NCBI GenBank assembly: GCA_910578255.1
Contig: CAJTQM010000008.1
Location: forward strand, 1-64,000
Reading direction: 5' to 3'
Length of the DNA stretch: 64,000 nt
DNA from: an uncultured Oscillospiraceae bacterium
GTDB lineage: Bacteria; Bacillota; Clostridia; Oscillospirales; Ruminococcaceae
Position numbers and translations under genes: made by a program. Positions 42,342 through 50,196 of the stretch are shown here, piece after piece; positions within the stretch are counted from its first letter, which is position 1; each line of letters begins with the position of its first letter. Below the pieces are notes generated by a model. The model ran no database searches. It was given only the letters and a program-made list of their open reading frames with translations, and was not told the DNA's origin.

Positions 42342-43805
42342 CTATTTCGAATACATCTCGTCCAACTCGATTAAAGCCCGGACATAAATCTGCATGTTGA
42401 TCAGCAGATTGGGGATGTCGCAGTATTCGTCGGCCTGATGGGCGCCGCCTTTGACCATGCCGAACAGCCGCACCCGATCCGGCACCGTTGCGCCGTAGGG
42501 GATGGCGTTGGGCAGGCTCTGGGCATAGGTGCCACCCTCGGTCAGGTAGGGGATATCCTCCCGGCCCAGCACATCCTTGGCCACCCGGGCCAGCTTTTCC
42601 ACCCGCGGGTCCTTGGGGTCGATATAGAAGCCGTCCAGCCGGCGGTGGCGGCAAATCTCCATGGGAGAGGCAGCCAGGGTTTCCTCCAGCCGGGTGTTGA
42701 TCTTCTCCTTATCCGCCAGAGGAGGCCAGAGGACAGAGGTATACAGGACGATTTTTTTGTCCGCCATCCGCAGGTAGTTAAACCGGACGGACAAAGGCGC
42801 GCTGGGGCCGTCGTCGCAGGCGATGCCCATATGGGCGCCGGTGGTATCGGAGGTGTACCAATTAAGCCAGTTAATAACCTCCATGGTTTTGGGATCCTTT
42901 ACCAGGCCGCATTTGGCCAGCACCTGGCACAGCCGGGCGGTAGCGGTGGTCTTCTCGTCCTTTTCCACGATGATTTTGACGTTGCCGTCCTCCGTCGTCT
43001 CGACTCTTGTGTGATCGTAGAACCGGGTCGCCTGCCGGGCCACCGCAAGGCTTACGCCGGAGAGCACCGCCCACGCCTCGTTGGAAGGCACACTGACGGT
43101 GGGATCGCACCAGTCGTCGTTGCTGATACCGGACCAAAGGTCCACAAGATTGCTGCCGTCCAGCCGGGCGGATTCCAATCCGTAGCGGGTATTGCCCGAT
43201 TCGGAGATACACACCGGATACTTAGCGTCCGGCACCAGGAAGATTTTAGAGGGCTTTTCCCGTTTTAAAAATTCCGGCATATCCCGCATGCCGATTTCCT
43301 CGTTCATGCCGAAGACCAGCATCACGTTGTTTTTAAGCTTGATGTCGTGCTCCTTTAAATAGCGCATGGCGTACAGGGCCATGATGCCGCAGGACTTATT
43401 GTCCGCAGTGCCCCGGGCAAACAGGTACTTGCCGTCCTCGGACAGGACCGGGTCAAAGGGAGGGTGGGTCCAGCCGCCGGCATTGCTGGCCAATTTGCAC
43501 ATATCCTCCGTCACCACGTCCATATGGGCCACGATGCCGATGGAGTCGTTATCCGGGTTATTGCCGTACACGGCGCTGCCGCAAAAGTTATCGTAGTTGC
43601 GGGTCTCAAAGCCGTAGGCGGCGGACATCTCCAGCGCCTTATCCAGCATCTGGCGGCAGGCCGGGCCAAAGGGGGCGTTGATCACGTCCGGCGTATTGCG
43701 GCTGATGCTGGGGATGCGGCAAACCGCCGAAACATCCTCGATAAATTCCTCGCGATGGGCTTCGGCCCACTGGGCCACGTCGGCGCAGAGTGCTTTCCAA
43801 TCCAT
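42342..43805 (-). CDS. M20 dipeptidase (PepV/Sapep-like), copy 1
   Basis: 487 aa. It has the same motif order as the downstream paralogue: GIVAHMDVVTEDM, LFARGTADNKSCG, FGMNEEIGMRDMPEF, VPDAKYP, and VKGGAHQADEYCDI. An insertion after the first histidine (CKLASNAGG) and a changed middle domain suggest a different substrate preference. I start at ATG 43805 to match the MDWK start of the paralogue; ATG 43811 two codons earlier is possible. It has its own promoter. Confidence 0.92.
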   Translation of the reverse strand: MDWKALCADVAQWAEAHREEFIEDVSAVCRIPSISRNTPDVINAPFGPACRQMLDKALEMSAAYGFETRNYDNFCGSAVYGNNPDNDSIGIVAHMDVVTEDMCKLASNAGGWTHPPFDPVLSEDGKYLFARGTADNKSCGIMALYAMRYLKEHDIKLKNNVMLVFGMNEEIGMRDMPEFLKREKPSKIFLVPDAKYPVCISESGNTRYGLESARLDGSNLVDLWSGISNDDWCDPTVSVPSNEAWAVLSGVSLAVARQATRFYDHTRVETTEDGNVKIIVEKDEKTTATARLCQVLAKCGLVKDPKTMEVINWLNWYTSDTTGAHMGIACDDGPSAPLSVRFNYLRMADKKIVLYTSVLWPPLADKEKINTRLEETLAASPMEICRHRRLDGFYIDPKDPRVEKLARVAKDVLGREDIPYLTEGGTYAQSLPNAIPYGATVPDRVRLFGMVKGGAHQADEYCDIPNLLINMQIYVRALIELDEMYSK

Positions 43806-43879
43806 GTACATTCATCCTTTCCATAACGGATCCCTTGCCCGCCCTGTGCGGGAAAGGGATGTCCTATGTCGTTATATAC

Positions 43880-43908
43880 AGAATACCATATTCCCCTTTC
43901 CCCGTCAA
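43880..43908 (-). promoter_or_regulatory. Promoter of the dipeptidase genes
   Basis: On the - strand TTGACG (43903-43908), 17-bp spacer, TATTCT (43880-43885), about 70 bp before the first dipeptidase start. Confidence 0.7.
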
Positions 43909-43954
43909 TGCTTTTAGGCGGAACTGCAAAATATTGGTATACGGCGCAAAGAAA

Positions 43955-43992
43955 AGAAGGTCCCGCCGAAAAAGACGGGGCCTTCCCACAAA
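43955..43992 (-). terminator. Terminator after second SIS gene
   Basis: On the - strand GAAGGCCCCGTC-TTTTTC-GGCGGGACCTTC followed by TTTTCTTTG. One mismatch and one G-U make it imperfect, so some read-through into the dipeptidases is possible. Confidence 0.6.
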
Positions 43993-43995
43993 ATC

Positions 43996-44991
43996 TTAGT
44001 AGGACAGCTGACGGTAGTATCTTCTGATGGCCAGCGGGTGCTTGCCGTACTCCTCCTGATACGCCTCAATCCGGCTGGTAAAGCAGTGCATGACCAGCGG
44101 GGAGAACAGGCCGCGGAATTTGGGATCCACATTGGGCAGCGGCAGGGAGGCGGTGTCGAACTTATAGACGTTATTGCAGATGGTCTTGAGGAATTTCTCC
44201 ACCCGCTCCATCTGGGGACGGGTTTCATCCTCGCCGAAGAACAGCAGAACCGTATCGTCCCGCTCAATGACCTCCAAGGTGCCGTGGAAGAAATCGCCGG
44301 CGGTGACGGATTTGGTGCGCATCCACTGCATCTCTTCCATGATGCACATAGCGTAGGAGTAGGTGGGGCCCCACAGGTTGCCGGAGCCGATCAGGTACTG
44401 GATTTTGTCGTCCCGATGGTTGCGGACATAAGCCTCGCAGTACTCGTCCGCCTGTTTTTCCGCGTAGGGCAGAACCTCTACCAGATTCTCCAGGTTTTTG
44501 ATCATCTCGTCGTATTCCGGATAATCGCCTTTATTGTAGGCAAAGCGCAGAAGCATCATGTAAAAGATCAAATCGCCGTAGCCCTCGATGGAATAGTCAG
44601 CCAGCTCCACCAGCGGGGTTTTGGGCGCGCCGACCACCGAGATCACCCGGGCGCCGACTTCTTTGGCCTTGTTAACCGTTTCCACAACCTCTTTGGTGTT
44701 GCCGGTGGCGGAGGTCACGATCAGAACCGAATCCTTGCCGAACTTTTTGTTGCCCTCGGTGTTGAAGTCGGCAGCGTGCTCGACATAAAAGGGGAAGGAG
44801 GCGATGGGCTTTAAGGTGGCCTCATAGCTCCAGGCCTGGGTCAGGGTACCGCCCACGCCCACAAAGAAGAGGTTGGAAAAGCCCTCCTTGCAGATTTTGT
44901 CCACCACGGCAATGACATCGTCTTTTTTCGCCATAGCCTTTTTGCCGTATTCCAGGGTTTTTTCCGGCTCGTATTTTAACAGGGTAGGCAT
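43996..44991 (-). CDS. SIS-domain sugar isomerase/deglycase (FrlB/GfrE-F-like), copy 2
   Basis: 331 aa. Two SIS halves: NLFFVGVGGTLTQAWSYEATLK and VLIVTSATGNTKEVVETVNKAKEVGARVISVV in the first; YLIGSGNLWGPTYSYAMCIMEEMQW and TAGDFFHGTLEVIERDD in the second. The HGTLE loop and RRYY-x-x-LxY end match fructoselysine-6-phosphate deglycase FrlB. It would release an amino acid and a hexose phosphate from a phosphorylated Amadori compound. A good ribosome site precedes the ATG. It follows its paralogue by 96 bp. Confidence 0.85.
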   Translation of the reverse strand: MPTLLKYEPEKTLEYGKKAMAKKDDVIAVVDKICKEGFSNLFFVGVGGTLTQAWSYEATLKPIASFPFYVEHAADFNTEGNKKFGKDSVLIVTSATGNTKEVVETVNKAKEVGARVISVVGAPKTPLVELADYSIEGYGDLIFYMMLLRFAYNKGDYPEYDEMIKNLENLVEVLPYAEKQADEYCEAYVRNHRDDKIQYLIGSGNLWGPTYSYAMCIMEEMQWMRTKSVTAGDFFHGTLEVIERDDTVLLFFGEDETRPQMERVEKFLKTICNNVYKFDTASLPLPNVDPKFRGLFSPLVMHCFTSRIEAYQEEYGKHPLAIRRYYRQLSY

Positions 44992-45087
44992 TTGTAAAAT
45001 CCTCCTTACTATAATTATGTGGTTCCAAAAAAGCGCCGGGAAATCCGCAGCGCTTTCTTGGAAAAAAAGGTGTTTATCGAAAACGGA

Positions 45088-46074
45088 TTAATAATCCAGT
45101 TTTCTATAGTATCTTCTGATGGGCATCGGGTGCTTGCCGTATTCCTCCAGATATACGCCGATTCTGCCGGTGATTCCGCCCAGAACGATGGGGGAGAACA
45201 GGCCGCGGAATTTCTTGTCAATGCCGGGCAGCTCGTATTTAGCAGTGTCGAACACGGTTACATTTTTGCAGATGGTGTGCAGGAATTTCTCCGCCCGCTC
45301 CATCTGGGGACGGGTGGCGTCCTCGCCGTAGAACAGGATAACGCTGTCATCCCGGCCGATGACCTCTAAGGTGCCGTGGAAGAAGTCGCCAGCGGTTACG
45401 GATTTGGTGCGCATCCACTGCATCTCTTCCATGATGCACATGGCATAAGAGTAGGTGGGGCCCCACATGTTGCCGGAACCGATCAGGTACTGAATCGCGT
45501 CGTCGCGATGGATTCTGGCAAACTCTTCCGCGTCTTTCTCCGCAGCTTCTGCAACGGTAGGCATCAACTCAGGCAGTTTTTCCAGGTTCGCGTACATCTC
45601 GTCGAACTCGGGGTACTCGCCGTTGTTATGTACCAGACGCAGGAAGAAGGTGTAGTAACGGTAGTAGCTGCCGCCGGGGATGTAGTAATCCGCTTTTTCG
45701 GCAAGAGGAGTTCCGGGGGTGTCTACAAAACCAACAACGCGGGCGCCGACTTCTTTGGCCTTGTTAACCGCTTCCACAACCTCTTTGGTATCGCCGGTGG
45801 AAGAACTTACAACAACCAGAGAATCTTTGGTGAATTTCTTATTGCCCAGGGTGTTGAAATCAGCAGCATGCTCCGCATGATACTCCAGGGTGGTCAAGGG
45901 CTTTAAGGTCTCGCCGATGGACCAGGCATAGGTAATGGTGCCGCCAACGCCGATAAAGAAGATGTTGGAAAAACCTTCCTGGCTCAGTTTGTCGGCAATC
46001 TCGATGATTTCTTTTTTGTTGGCGAGGCAGGATTTAAAGCGCTCTACCATTTTCGCAGGATCGTACTTCAGCAT
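45088..46074 (-). CDS. SIS-domain sugar isomerase/deglycase (FrlB/GfrE-F-like), copy 1
   Basis: 328 aa, very similar to the next gene throughout (NIFFIGVGGTITYAWSIGETLK, VVVSSSTGDTKEVVEAVNKAKEVGARV, YLIGSGNMWGPTYSYAMCIMEEMQWMRT, TAGDFFHGTLEVIGRDD, RRYYRKLDY). Two SIS domains are present. Salmonella uses a comparable pair, GfrE and GfrF, for glucoselysine- and fructoselysine-6-phosphate. ATG 46074 has TAGGAGGA eight bases before it. A strong promoter and a palindromic site lie upstream. No transporter or kinase partner is in the window, so phosphorylated substrate must come from a PTS or kinase elsewhere. Confidence 0.85.
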   Translation of the reverse strand: MLKYDPAKMVERFKSCLANKKEIIEIADKLSQEGFSNIFFIGVGGTITYAWSIGETLKPLTTLEYHAEHAADFNTLGNKKFTKDSLVVVSSSTGDTKEVVEAVNKAKEVGARVVGFVDTPGTPLAEKADYYIPGGSYYRYYTFFLRLVHNNGEYPEFDEMYANLEKLPELMPTVAEAAEKDAEEFARIHRDDAIQYLIGSGNMWGPTYSYAMCIMEEMQWMRTKSVTAGDFFHGTLEVIGRDDSVILFYGEDATRPQMERAEKFLHTICKNVTVFDTAKYELPGIDKKFRGLFSPIVLGGITGRIGVYLEEYGKHPMPIRRYYRKLDY

Positions 46075-46150
46075 GATAATCCTCCTAAAATAAAATGAAA
46101 TGATGGGCGGCCGGTAAAAAATCCGGTGTGGTTCGCCCTCGAACAACTTC

Positions 46151-46179
46151 ATTTTAACGGATGAAACAGTGGTTGTCAA
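46151..46179 (-). promoter_or_regulatory. Promoter of the SIS gene pair
   Basis: On the - strand TTGACA (46174-46179), 17-bp spacer, TAAAAT (46151-46156), about 75 bp before the start codon. Confidence 0.8.
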
Positions 46180-46181
46180 CC

Positions 46182-46205
46182 ATAACTTGTATTATAATGT
46201 GTTAT
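46182..46205. promoter_or_regulatory. Candidate operator (interrupted palindrome)
   Basis: ATAAC...14 bp...GTTAT, with an internal TTATAA centre, directly upstream of the -35 of the SIS promoter. Size and AT-rich character fit a GntR/HutC-type site or an activator site. The regulator is unknown; one of the GntR genes at 24-26 kb is a candidate (inference). Confidence 0.4.
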
Positions 46206-46261
46206 AACAGCATCTTTGTATGAATAGACAGAACAATCGAAAATTTCCTGGAGATAAATAG

Positions 46262-47335
46262 TTACTTCTCACAATTACATTGGAATAAAAAGGGAGAAAA
46301 GGCCGACGGGATGGGGTATTGGTTTTGCAGCTGCCGCGGCAGGGCCCATTGAAACGGGCAACCGGGCAAAACCTCCCCGACATCCCATTTCCAGCCGGTC
46401 ATATGCCACTGAAGATGGGTAAAAATGTGGACGGCCGGTTCCAGCCGGTCCGGCGGCCCGGCCAAACGCACCCAGTCCGCCAGCAGGGCGGCGGATTGGG
46501 CCGCGTCCAAGGTTCCGTCGGCGTGGGGAAACTCCCAAAGCCCGGCCAGCAGTCCGGTGTCCGGCCGCCGGATAAGTGCGAATTGGCCCTGATAGGAGAG
46601 CAAAAAGACGGTAATCGGCTGAATTTTTCGCGGCTTTTTGGGGCTTTTTAAAGGGAAAAGGGCCTGATTTTGGTCCGAAAAGGCGCGGCAATGGCCCGAC
46701 AGGGGACAGCTGCCGCACAAAGGCGTTTTGCCCGGCAGACAGACGGTGGCCCCCAACTCCATCAGCGCCTGATTAAATTCCCCGGGGCGGTCGGCGGGGA
46801 GGATGGCGGCGGCCAGGCGGGTCATCTCTCGTTTGACAGCCGGCGCGCCGATATCCTCCTCCAGGGCCAAGAGCCGGGCGAAGACCCGCAACACGTTGCC
46901 ATCCACCGCCGGGACCGGCAGGCCCAGGGCGATGGAGCAGACCGCGCCGGCGGTATAGGGGCCCACGCCGGGCAGAGAAAGCCATCCTTCATAGGTTTCG
47001 GGAAAGCGGCCGCCCAAGCGCTGGCAGATCTGCTGGGCGGCCTTTTGCAGGTTGCGGGCGCGGGAGTAGTAGCCCAGGCCCTCCCAGGCCTTGAGCAGCC
47101 GGTCCTGGGGCGCTTCGGCCAGCGCCCCCACATCCGGAAACAGAGACAAAAACCGCTCATAATAGGGGATTACCGCCTGGACGCGGGTTTGCTGGAGCAT
47201 GATCTCCGACACCCAGACCCGATAGGGGGTGGGCGCCTCCCGCCAGGGAAGCTGCCGGTGAGCGGCGGCGTACCAATCCAGCAGCGGCCGGCAGATGGGG
47301 AAAAGGGCGGCGGCGTGCGCTTCGACAAAATCCAT
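46262..47335 (-). CDS. mutY: A/G-specific adenine DNA glycosylase
   Basis: 357 aa. Catalytic Glu44 (WVSEIMLQQTRV), helix-hairpin-helix LPGVGPYTAGAV (~121-132), catalytic Asp145 (VPAVDGNVLRV), an Fe-S cluster C199-x7-C207-x2-C210-x5-C216, and a NUDIX-like C-terminal domain that recognises 8-oxoguanine. The first cluster spacing is 7 where 6 is standard. It removes adenine mispaired with 8-oxoG. AAGGAGG precedes the ATG. It follows the M42 gene on the same strand. Confidence 0.94.
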   Translation of the reverse strand: MDFVEAHAAALFPICRPLLDWYAAAHRQLPWREAPTPYRVWVSEIMLQQTRVQAVIPYYERFLSLFPDVGALAEAPQDRLLKAWEGLGYYSRARNLQKAAQQICQRLGGRFPETYEGWLSLPGVGPYTAGAVCSIALGLPVPAVDGNVLRVFARLLALEEDIGAPAVKREMTRLAAAILPADRPGEFNQALMELGATVCLPGKTPLCGSCPLSGHCRAFSDQNQALFPLKSPKKPRKIQPITVFLLSYQGQFALIRRPDTGLLAGLWEFPHADGTLDAAQSAALLADWVRLAGPPDRLEPAVHIFTHLQWHMTGWKWDVGEVLPGCPFQWALPRQLQNQYPIPSAFSPFLFQCNCEK

Positions 47336-47364
47336 AAAACCCTCCTTAAAAAGGTACGTACAAA

Positions 47365-47411
47365 CCCAAAGGAAAATCCGGCGCAGGCCCTTTTTTGCCG
47401 CGCCGGAAAAA
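47365..47411 (-). terminator. Possible terminator after the M42 gene
   Basis: On the - strand TCCGGCGC...GCGCCGGA with an A-rich loop, followed by TTTTCCTTT, between the M42 and mutY genes. Confidence 0.5.
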
Positions 47412-47417
47412 CGAAGA

Positions 47418-48494
47418 TTAAAAGCTTTGGATGATCTCTTGGTTTAAGCGATTGAGAATCTCCACAGCCAGCTTGACGCTGTTTTCAAAGTCGCAGAAAG
47501 AAGCGTAGCAGTGATGGGTATGGATATACCGCACCGGCAGTCCGATGACGATGACCGGAACCCCTAGATTCGACAGGTGGATGGGCGCGCCGTTGGTGGA
47601 GCCGCCGGTGCGGACCGCCTCCTGCACCGGGATGCCCAGCTTTTCGCCCAGGTCCAAAGCGTAGCGGATAAATCGGGGGTTGGTGATCATCCGCGCGTCG
47701 ATATGCCGCAGCATGGGCCCGCGGCCCAGGGCGGTCTGGATCAGGTAATCGGGGGTAAAGGTGTCGTCGGCGGGGGAGCCTTCGAACACGATGGCGATAT
47801 CCGGCTTCACCGTTTGGGCGGCCACCTGGGCGCCGCGGGTGCCCACCTCCTCCTGAGTGCTGAACTGGCCGACCACGTCCACGGCGAGATTTTGCCCCTT
47901 AAGCTGCTTTAAGGTTTCCAGCACGCAGGCGCAGCCCAGCCGGCAGTCGAAGGCCTTGCCCAGCATGACGCCGTTTTGGGGGTTATACTCCATGGTTACG
48001 TCCGGCACCACCGGCGCACCTACCCGGATGCCGAATTTCTCGGTCACCTCCTGGGCGCTTACGGCCCCCACGTCGATGACCATTGCAGAGATAGGCAGAG
48101 GCTTGCCCTTTTCCTCGGCGGTCATAAAGTGGGGAGGCTTGCTGGCCACCACGCCGGAAATATACTCGCCTTTGGCGTTGCGGACCTTGACCTTATGGGC
48201 GGGGATATTGTTTTCCACCCAGCCGCCCAAGGGGATAAACTGCAGCGTCCCGTTGGGCTTGATGGCCTGGACCATGAAGCCCACCTCGTCGCTGTGTCCG
48301 TCCAACAGGACCACCGGCTTATCGCCGGTATTTTCGTTCCGGTAAAAAAACAGGTCGCGGATACAGTTTTCCTCGATCCGGGCAAGGTCCTTGCCGTATT
48401 TGCGGCCCACCAGCAGCACGTCGTCCTCAAAGCCGGAGACGCCGTAGGCGTTGGAAAGTTCCTCGATCATAGAAAGCGCCGTTTGTTTTTCCAT
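47418..48494 (-). CDS. M42-family aminopeptidase
   Basis: 358 aa. Metal ligands: VVLLDGHSDEVGFMV (His), AFDCRLGCA (bridging Asp), FSTQEEVGTRGAQ (Glu-Glu), IVFEGSPADD, and the late YIHTHHCYASFCDFENSV histidine. It is a cytosolic tetrahedral aminopeptidase or glutamyl aminopeptidase, often annotated as endoglucanase M. The bridging segment DCRLG replaces the usual DNRxG, keeping the Asp. GGCGGGA precedes the ATG. It probably works in peptide recycling with the nearby M20 enzymes. Confidence 0.92.
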   Translation of the reverse strand: MEKQTALSMIEELSNAYGVSGFEDDVLLVGRKYGKDLARIEENCIRDLFFYRNENTGDKPVVLLDGHSDEVGFMVQAIKPNGTLQFIPLGGWVENNIPAHKVKVRNAKGEYISGVVASKPPHFMTAEEKGKPLPISAMVIDVGAVSAQEVTEKFGIRVGAPVVPDVTMEYNPQNGVMLGKAFDCRLGCACVLETLKQLKGQNLAVDVVGQFSTQEEVGTRGAQVAAQTVKPDIAIVFEGSPADDTFTPDYLIQTALGRGPMLRHIDARMITNPRFIRYALDLGEKLGIPVQEAVRTGGSTNGAPIHLSNLGVPVIVIGLPVRYIHTHHCYASFCDFENSVKLAVEILNRLNQEIIQSF

Positions 48495-48601
48495 GGAATA
48501 TCCCGCCTTTTTAAAAAAATTCTTTTTTCATTTTAGCACATTCTGCCAAAAAGACAAGGGGGAGGCTCCGGGTCCCGGGGTGACCGTTCCAAAGAATCCG
48601 G

Positions 48602-48629
48602 CATAGAATGAACTAGACTTTTAAAAGTC
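48602..48629 (+). promoter_or_regulatory. Candidate sporulation promoter and palindrome before cotJA
   Basis: CATAGAAT (48602-48609) resembles the sigma-E -10 CATACAAT; the -35 is unclear. Just after it is a perfect 14-bp palindrome, GACTTTTAAAAGTC (48616-48629). Sigma-E control is what cotJ operons use in Bacillus. Confidence 0.45.
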
Positions 48630-48659
48630 GAATTTTCAAAGAAGAGAGGAGAAAGAGAA

Positions 48660-48998
48660 TTGGAAAGATGTGCAATGACAAATTCTTCCGGCAGCTGTGC
48701 AGACAAATACGCCGGATTCATGTCAAACGGCTGCTTCGAAGAGCCATCCTATACCGTTCGAAACACCTGTGCCGGTACCTGCACAAGCGCTGTGGAAAGA
48801 AATGCCGATAATGGCTATTGCCCGTGCCGGGAATGCGATTTATCCCACGCGGACCAGCTGCCGCTGACCATGGCGTATGTGCCCATGCAGGAATGGTGCA
48901 ACACCTACGATACCCAGACCGCCTTATGCAGGGGGTCTTTATTTCCTGAACTATGCAAGCCCTTTGCAGGAAGCCGAGGTGAGCGTTATGTCCGGTAA
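48660..48998 (+). CDS. cotJA: Spore coat-associated protein CotJA
   Basis: 112 aa. The CotJA core is LPLTMAYVPMQEWCNTYDTQTALCRGSLFPELCKPF; in Bacillus this reads with Pro-Phe/Gln-x-W and GT/SLFPxLDxPF. A ~65-residue N-terminal part is rich in Cys (11 in the whole protein), which could cross-link the coat. TTG 48660 is the likely start: AGAGGAG lies eight bases upstream and no ATG is as well placed; ATG 48675 is the alternative. It overlaps cotJB by 11 bp. It is the first of three coat genes. Confidence 0.85.
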   Translation: MERCAMTNSSGSCADKYAGFMSNGCFEEPSYTVRNTCAGTCTSAVERNADNGYCPCRECDLSHADQLPLTMAYVPMQEWCNTYDTQTALCRGSLFPELCKPFAGSRGERYVR

Positions 48999-49251
48999 TG
49001 AGAGAAGATCGGTGTTAAACCGTGTACAGCGGGCGGGCTTTGCGGTGGACGAGGCGGTTTTGTATCTGGACACCCATCCCTGTGACCCTGCCGCGCTGGC
49101 GTTTTACCAAAATGCCAGAGACGAGCAGAAACGGGCGGCCTGTGAATACAACGCCAAAATCGGTCCGCTGACCAACGATCGGGTAGAGCCGGCCAACCGC
49201 TGGTCCTGGACCGACTGTCCGTGGCCTTGGGAGAAGGAGGCGAATTACTAA
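48988..49251 (+). CDS. cotJB: Spore coat protein CotJB
   Basis: 87 aa, normal size. It has RVQRAGFAVDEAVLYLDTHPCDPAALAFY, then a YNAKIGPLTNDRV segment and WSWTDCPWPWEKEANY at the end, the CotJB pattern of a helical protein with a Trp/Pro-rich tail. It helps load CotJC into the inner coat. The ATG at 48988 sits inside the end of cotJA, with GAGGTG upstream. CotJC starts immediately after the stop. Confidence 0.9.
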   Translation: MSGNERRSVLNRVQRAGFAVDEAVLYLDTHPCDPAALAFYQNARDEQKRAACEYNAKIGPLTNDRVEPANRWSWTDCPWPWEKEANY

Positions 49252-49854
49252 ATGTGGAACTATGAAAAGAGACTGCAGTTCCCGGTAAAAATCGACTGTA
49301 CCAGCCCTGCGGCCGCCAAGGTAATCATCAGCCAGCTGGGCGGACCGGACGGAGAGACTGCCGCTGCCATGCGGTATCTCAACCAGCGTTACTCCATGCC
49401 GAACCGCCATGTGGCCGGGCTTTTGACCGACATCGGCACCGAGGAATTAGGGCATATGGAGATGATCGCCGCGATCATCCGGCAGCTGACCCGCGACATG
49501 ACGATTGACGATGTGAAGCAGGCGGGCTTTGACACCTACTTTGTGGACCACACCGGCGGCGTTTGGCCGCAGGCGGCCTCTGGCGCGCCGTTTTCCGCCA
49601 CCGTCTTCCAGTCCAAGGGGGACGCGATCACCGATTTATTTGAGGATTTGGCGGCGGAGCAGAAAGCGCGCACGACCTACGACAACATTCTGCGGCTGGT
49701 TGACATCCCGGATGTGCGGGAGCCGATTAAGTTTCTGCGCCAGCGGGAGGTCACCCATTTCCAGCGGTTCGGCGAGGCGCTGCGGATGATCCAGGATGAT
49801 CTTGACTGTAGGAATTTCTATGCGATCAATCCGGAGTTTGACCGGACGAGATAA
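49252..49854 (+). CDS. cotJC: Spore coat protein CotJC (manganese catalase family)
   Basis: 200 aa. MWNYEKRLQFPVKI start, GGPDGETAAAMRYLNQRYSMP, and the dinuclear-site helix DIGTEELGHMEMI with Glu and His ligands. A second EQKARTTYDNIL helix and REVTHFQRFGEAL supply the rest. It is a ferritin-like Mn-catalase homologue in the spore coat. AAGGAGG precedes the ATG, which is adjacent to the cotJB stop. The presence of all three genes points to a spore-forming host. Confidence 0.95.
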   Translation: MWNYEKRLQFPVKIDCTSPAAAKVIISQLGGPDGETAAAMRYLNQRYSMPNRHVAGLLTDIGTEELGHMEMIAAIIRQLTRDMTIDDVKQAGFDTYFVDHTGGVWPQAASGAPFSATVFQSKGDAITDLFEDLAAEQKARTTYDNILRLVDIPDVREPIKFLRQREVTHFQRFGEALRMIQDDLDCRNFYAINPEFDRTR

Positions 49855-50196
49855 CAAAACGGGCTGTAAAAGCCTGTAGGATTTTACGGTGCTAAAGATC
49901 AGAAACGCATCGGCCGGCTGATGGCCTTGATTCTCGAAGGCTCCCCTTGATTTTCCCGGAAAATCAAGGGGAGCCGCTGCTTTATAAGCGCCATCCGCGC
50001 CAAAGGCCCCCAAAAAAACACCCGGAAGGTAAACGGGTAGGATCAAGCGCGAAATCTATGGCAGAAAGAAAAACAAACAAACGAAAAAGCTATATTTCAA
50101 ACAAATCTGCAATCTATTAAACGGCAATTCTGCTAAAATATTTATACGGTTTATAAGAACCGGAAAGTAAATATTCTGAGAGGAGGAGTTTCCATT
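49855..50196 (+). other. Intergenic region with long inverted repeat
   Basis: 342 bp with no clear gene. 49939-49975 is a 16-bp perfect inverted repeat (GGCTCCCCTTGATTTT and its complement) with a 5-nt loop but no U-run. The frame before it reads FYGAKDQKRIGRLMALILEGSP then stop (49879-49950), which looks like the end of a lost gene. The last 60 bp are AT-rich and lead to GAGAGGAGG before the DUF362 gene. Confidence 0.45.
49939..49975 (+). terminator. Inverted repeat after cotJC, possible terminator
   Basis: Stem of 16 bp, loop CCCGG, followed by GCTGCTTTATAAG. It is strong but lacks a proper T-run, so it may be an mRNA-stabilising or scar element instead. Confidence 0.5.
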
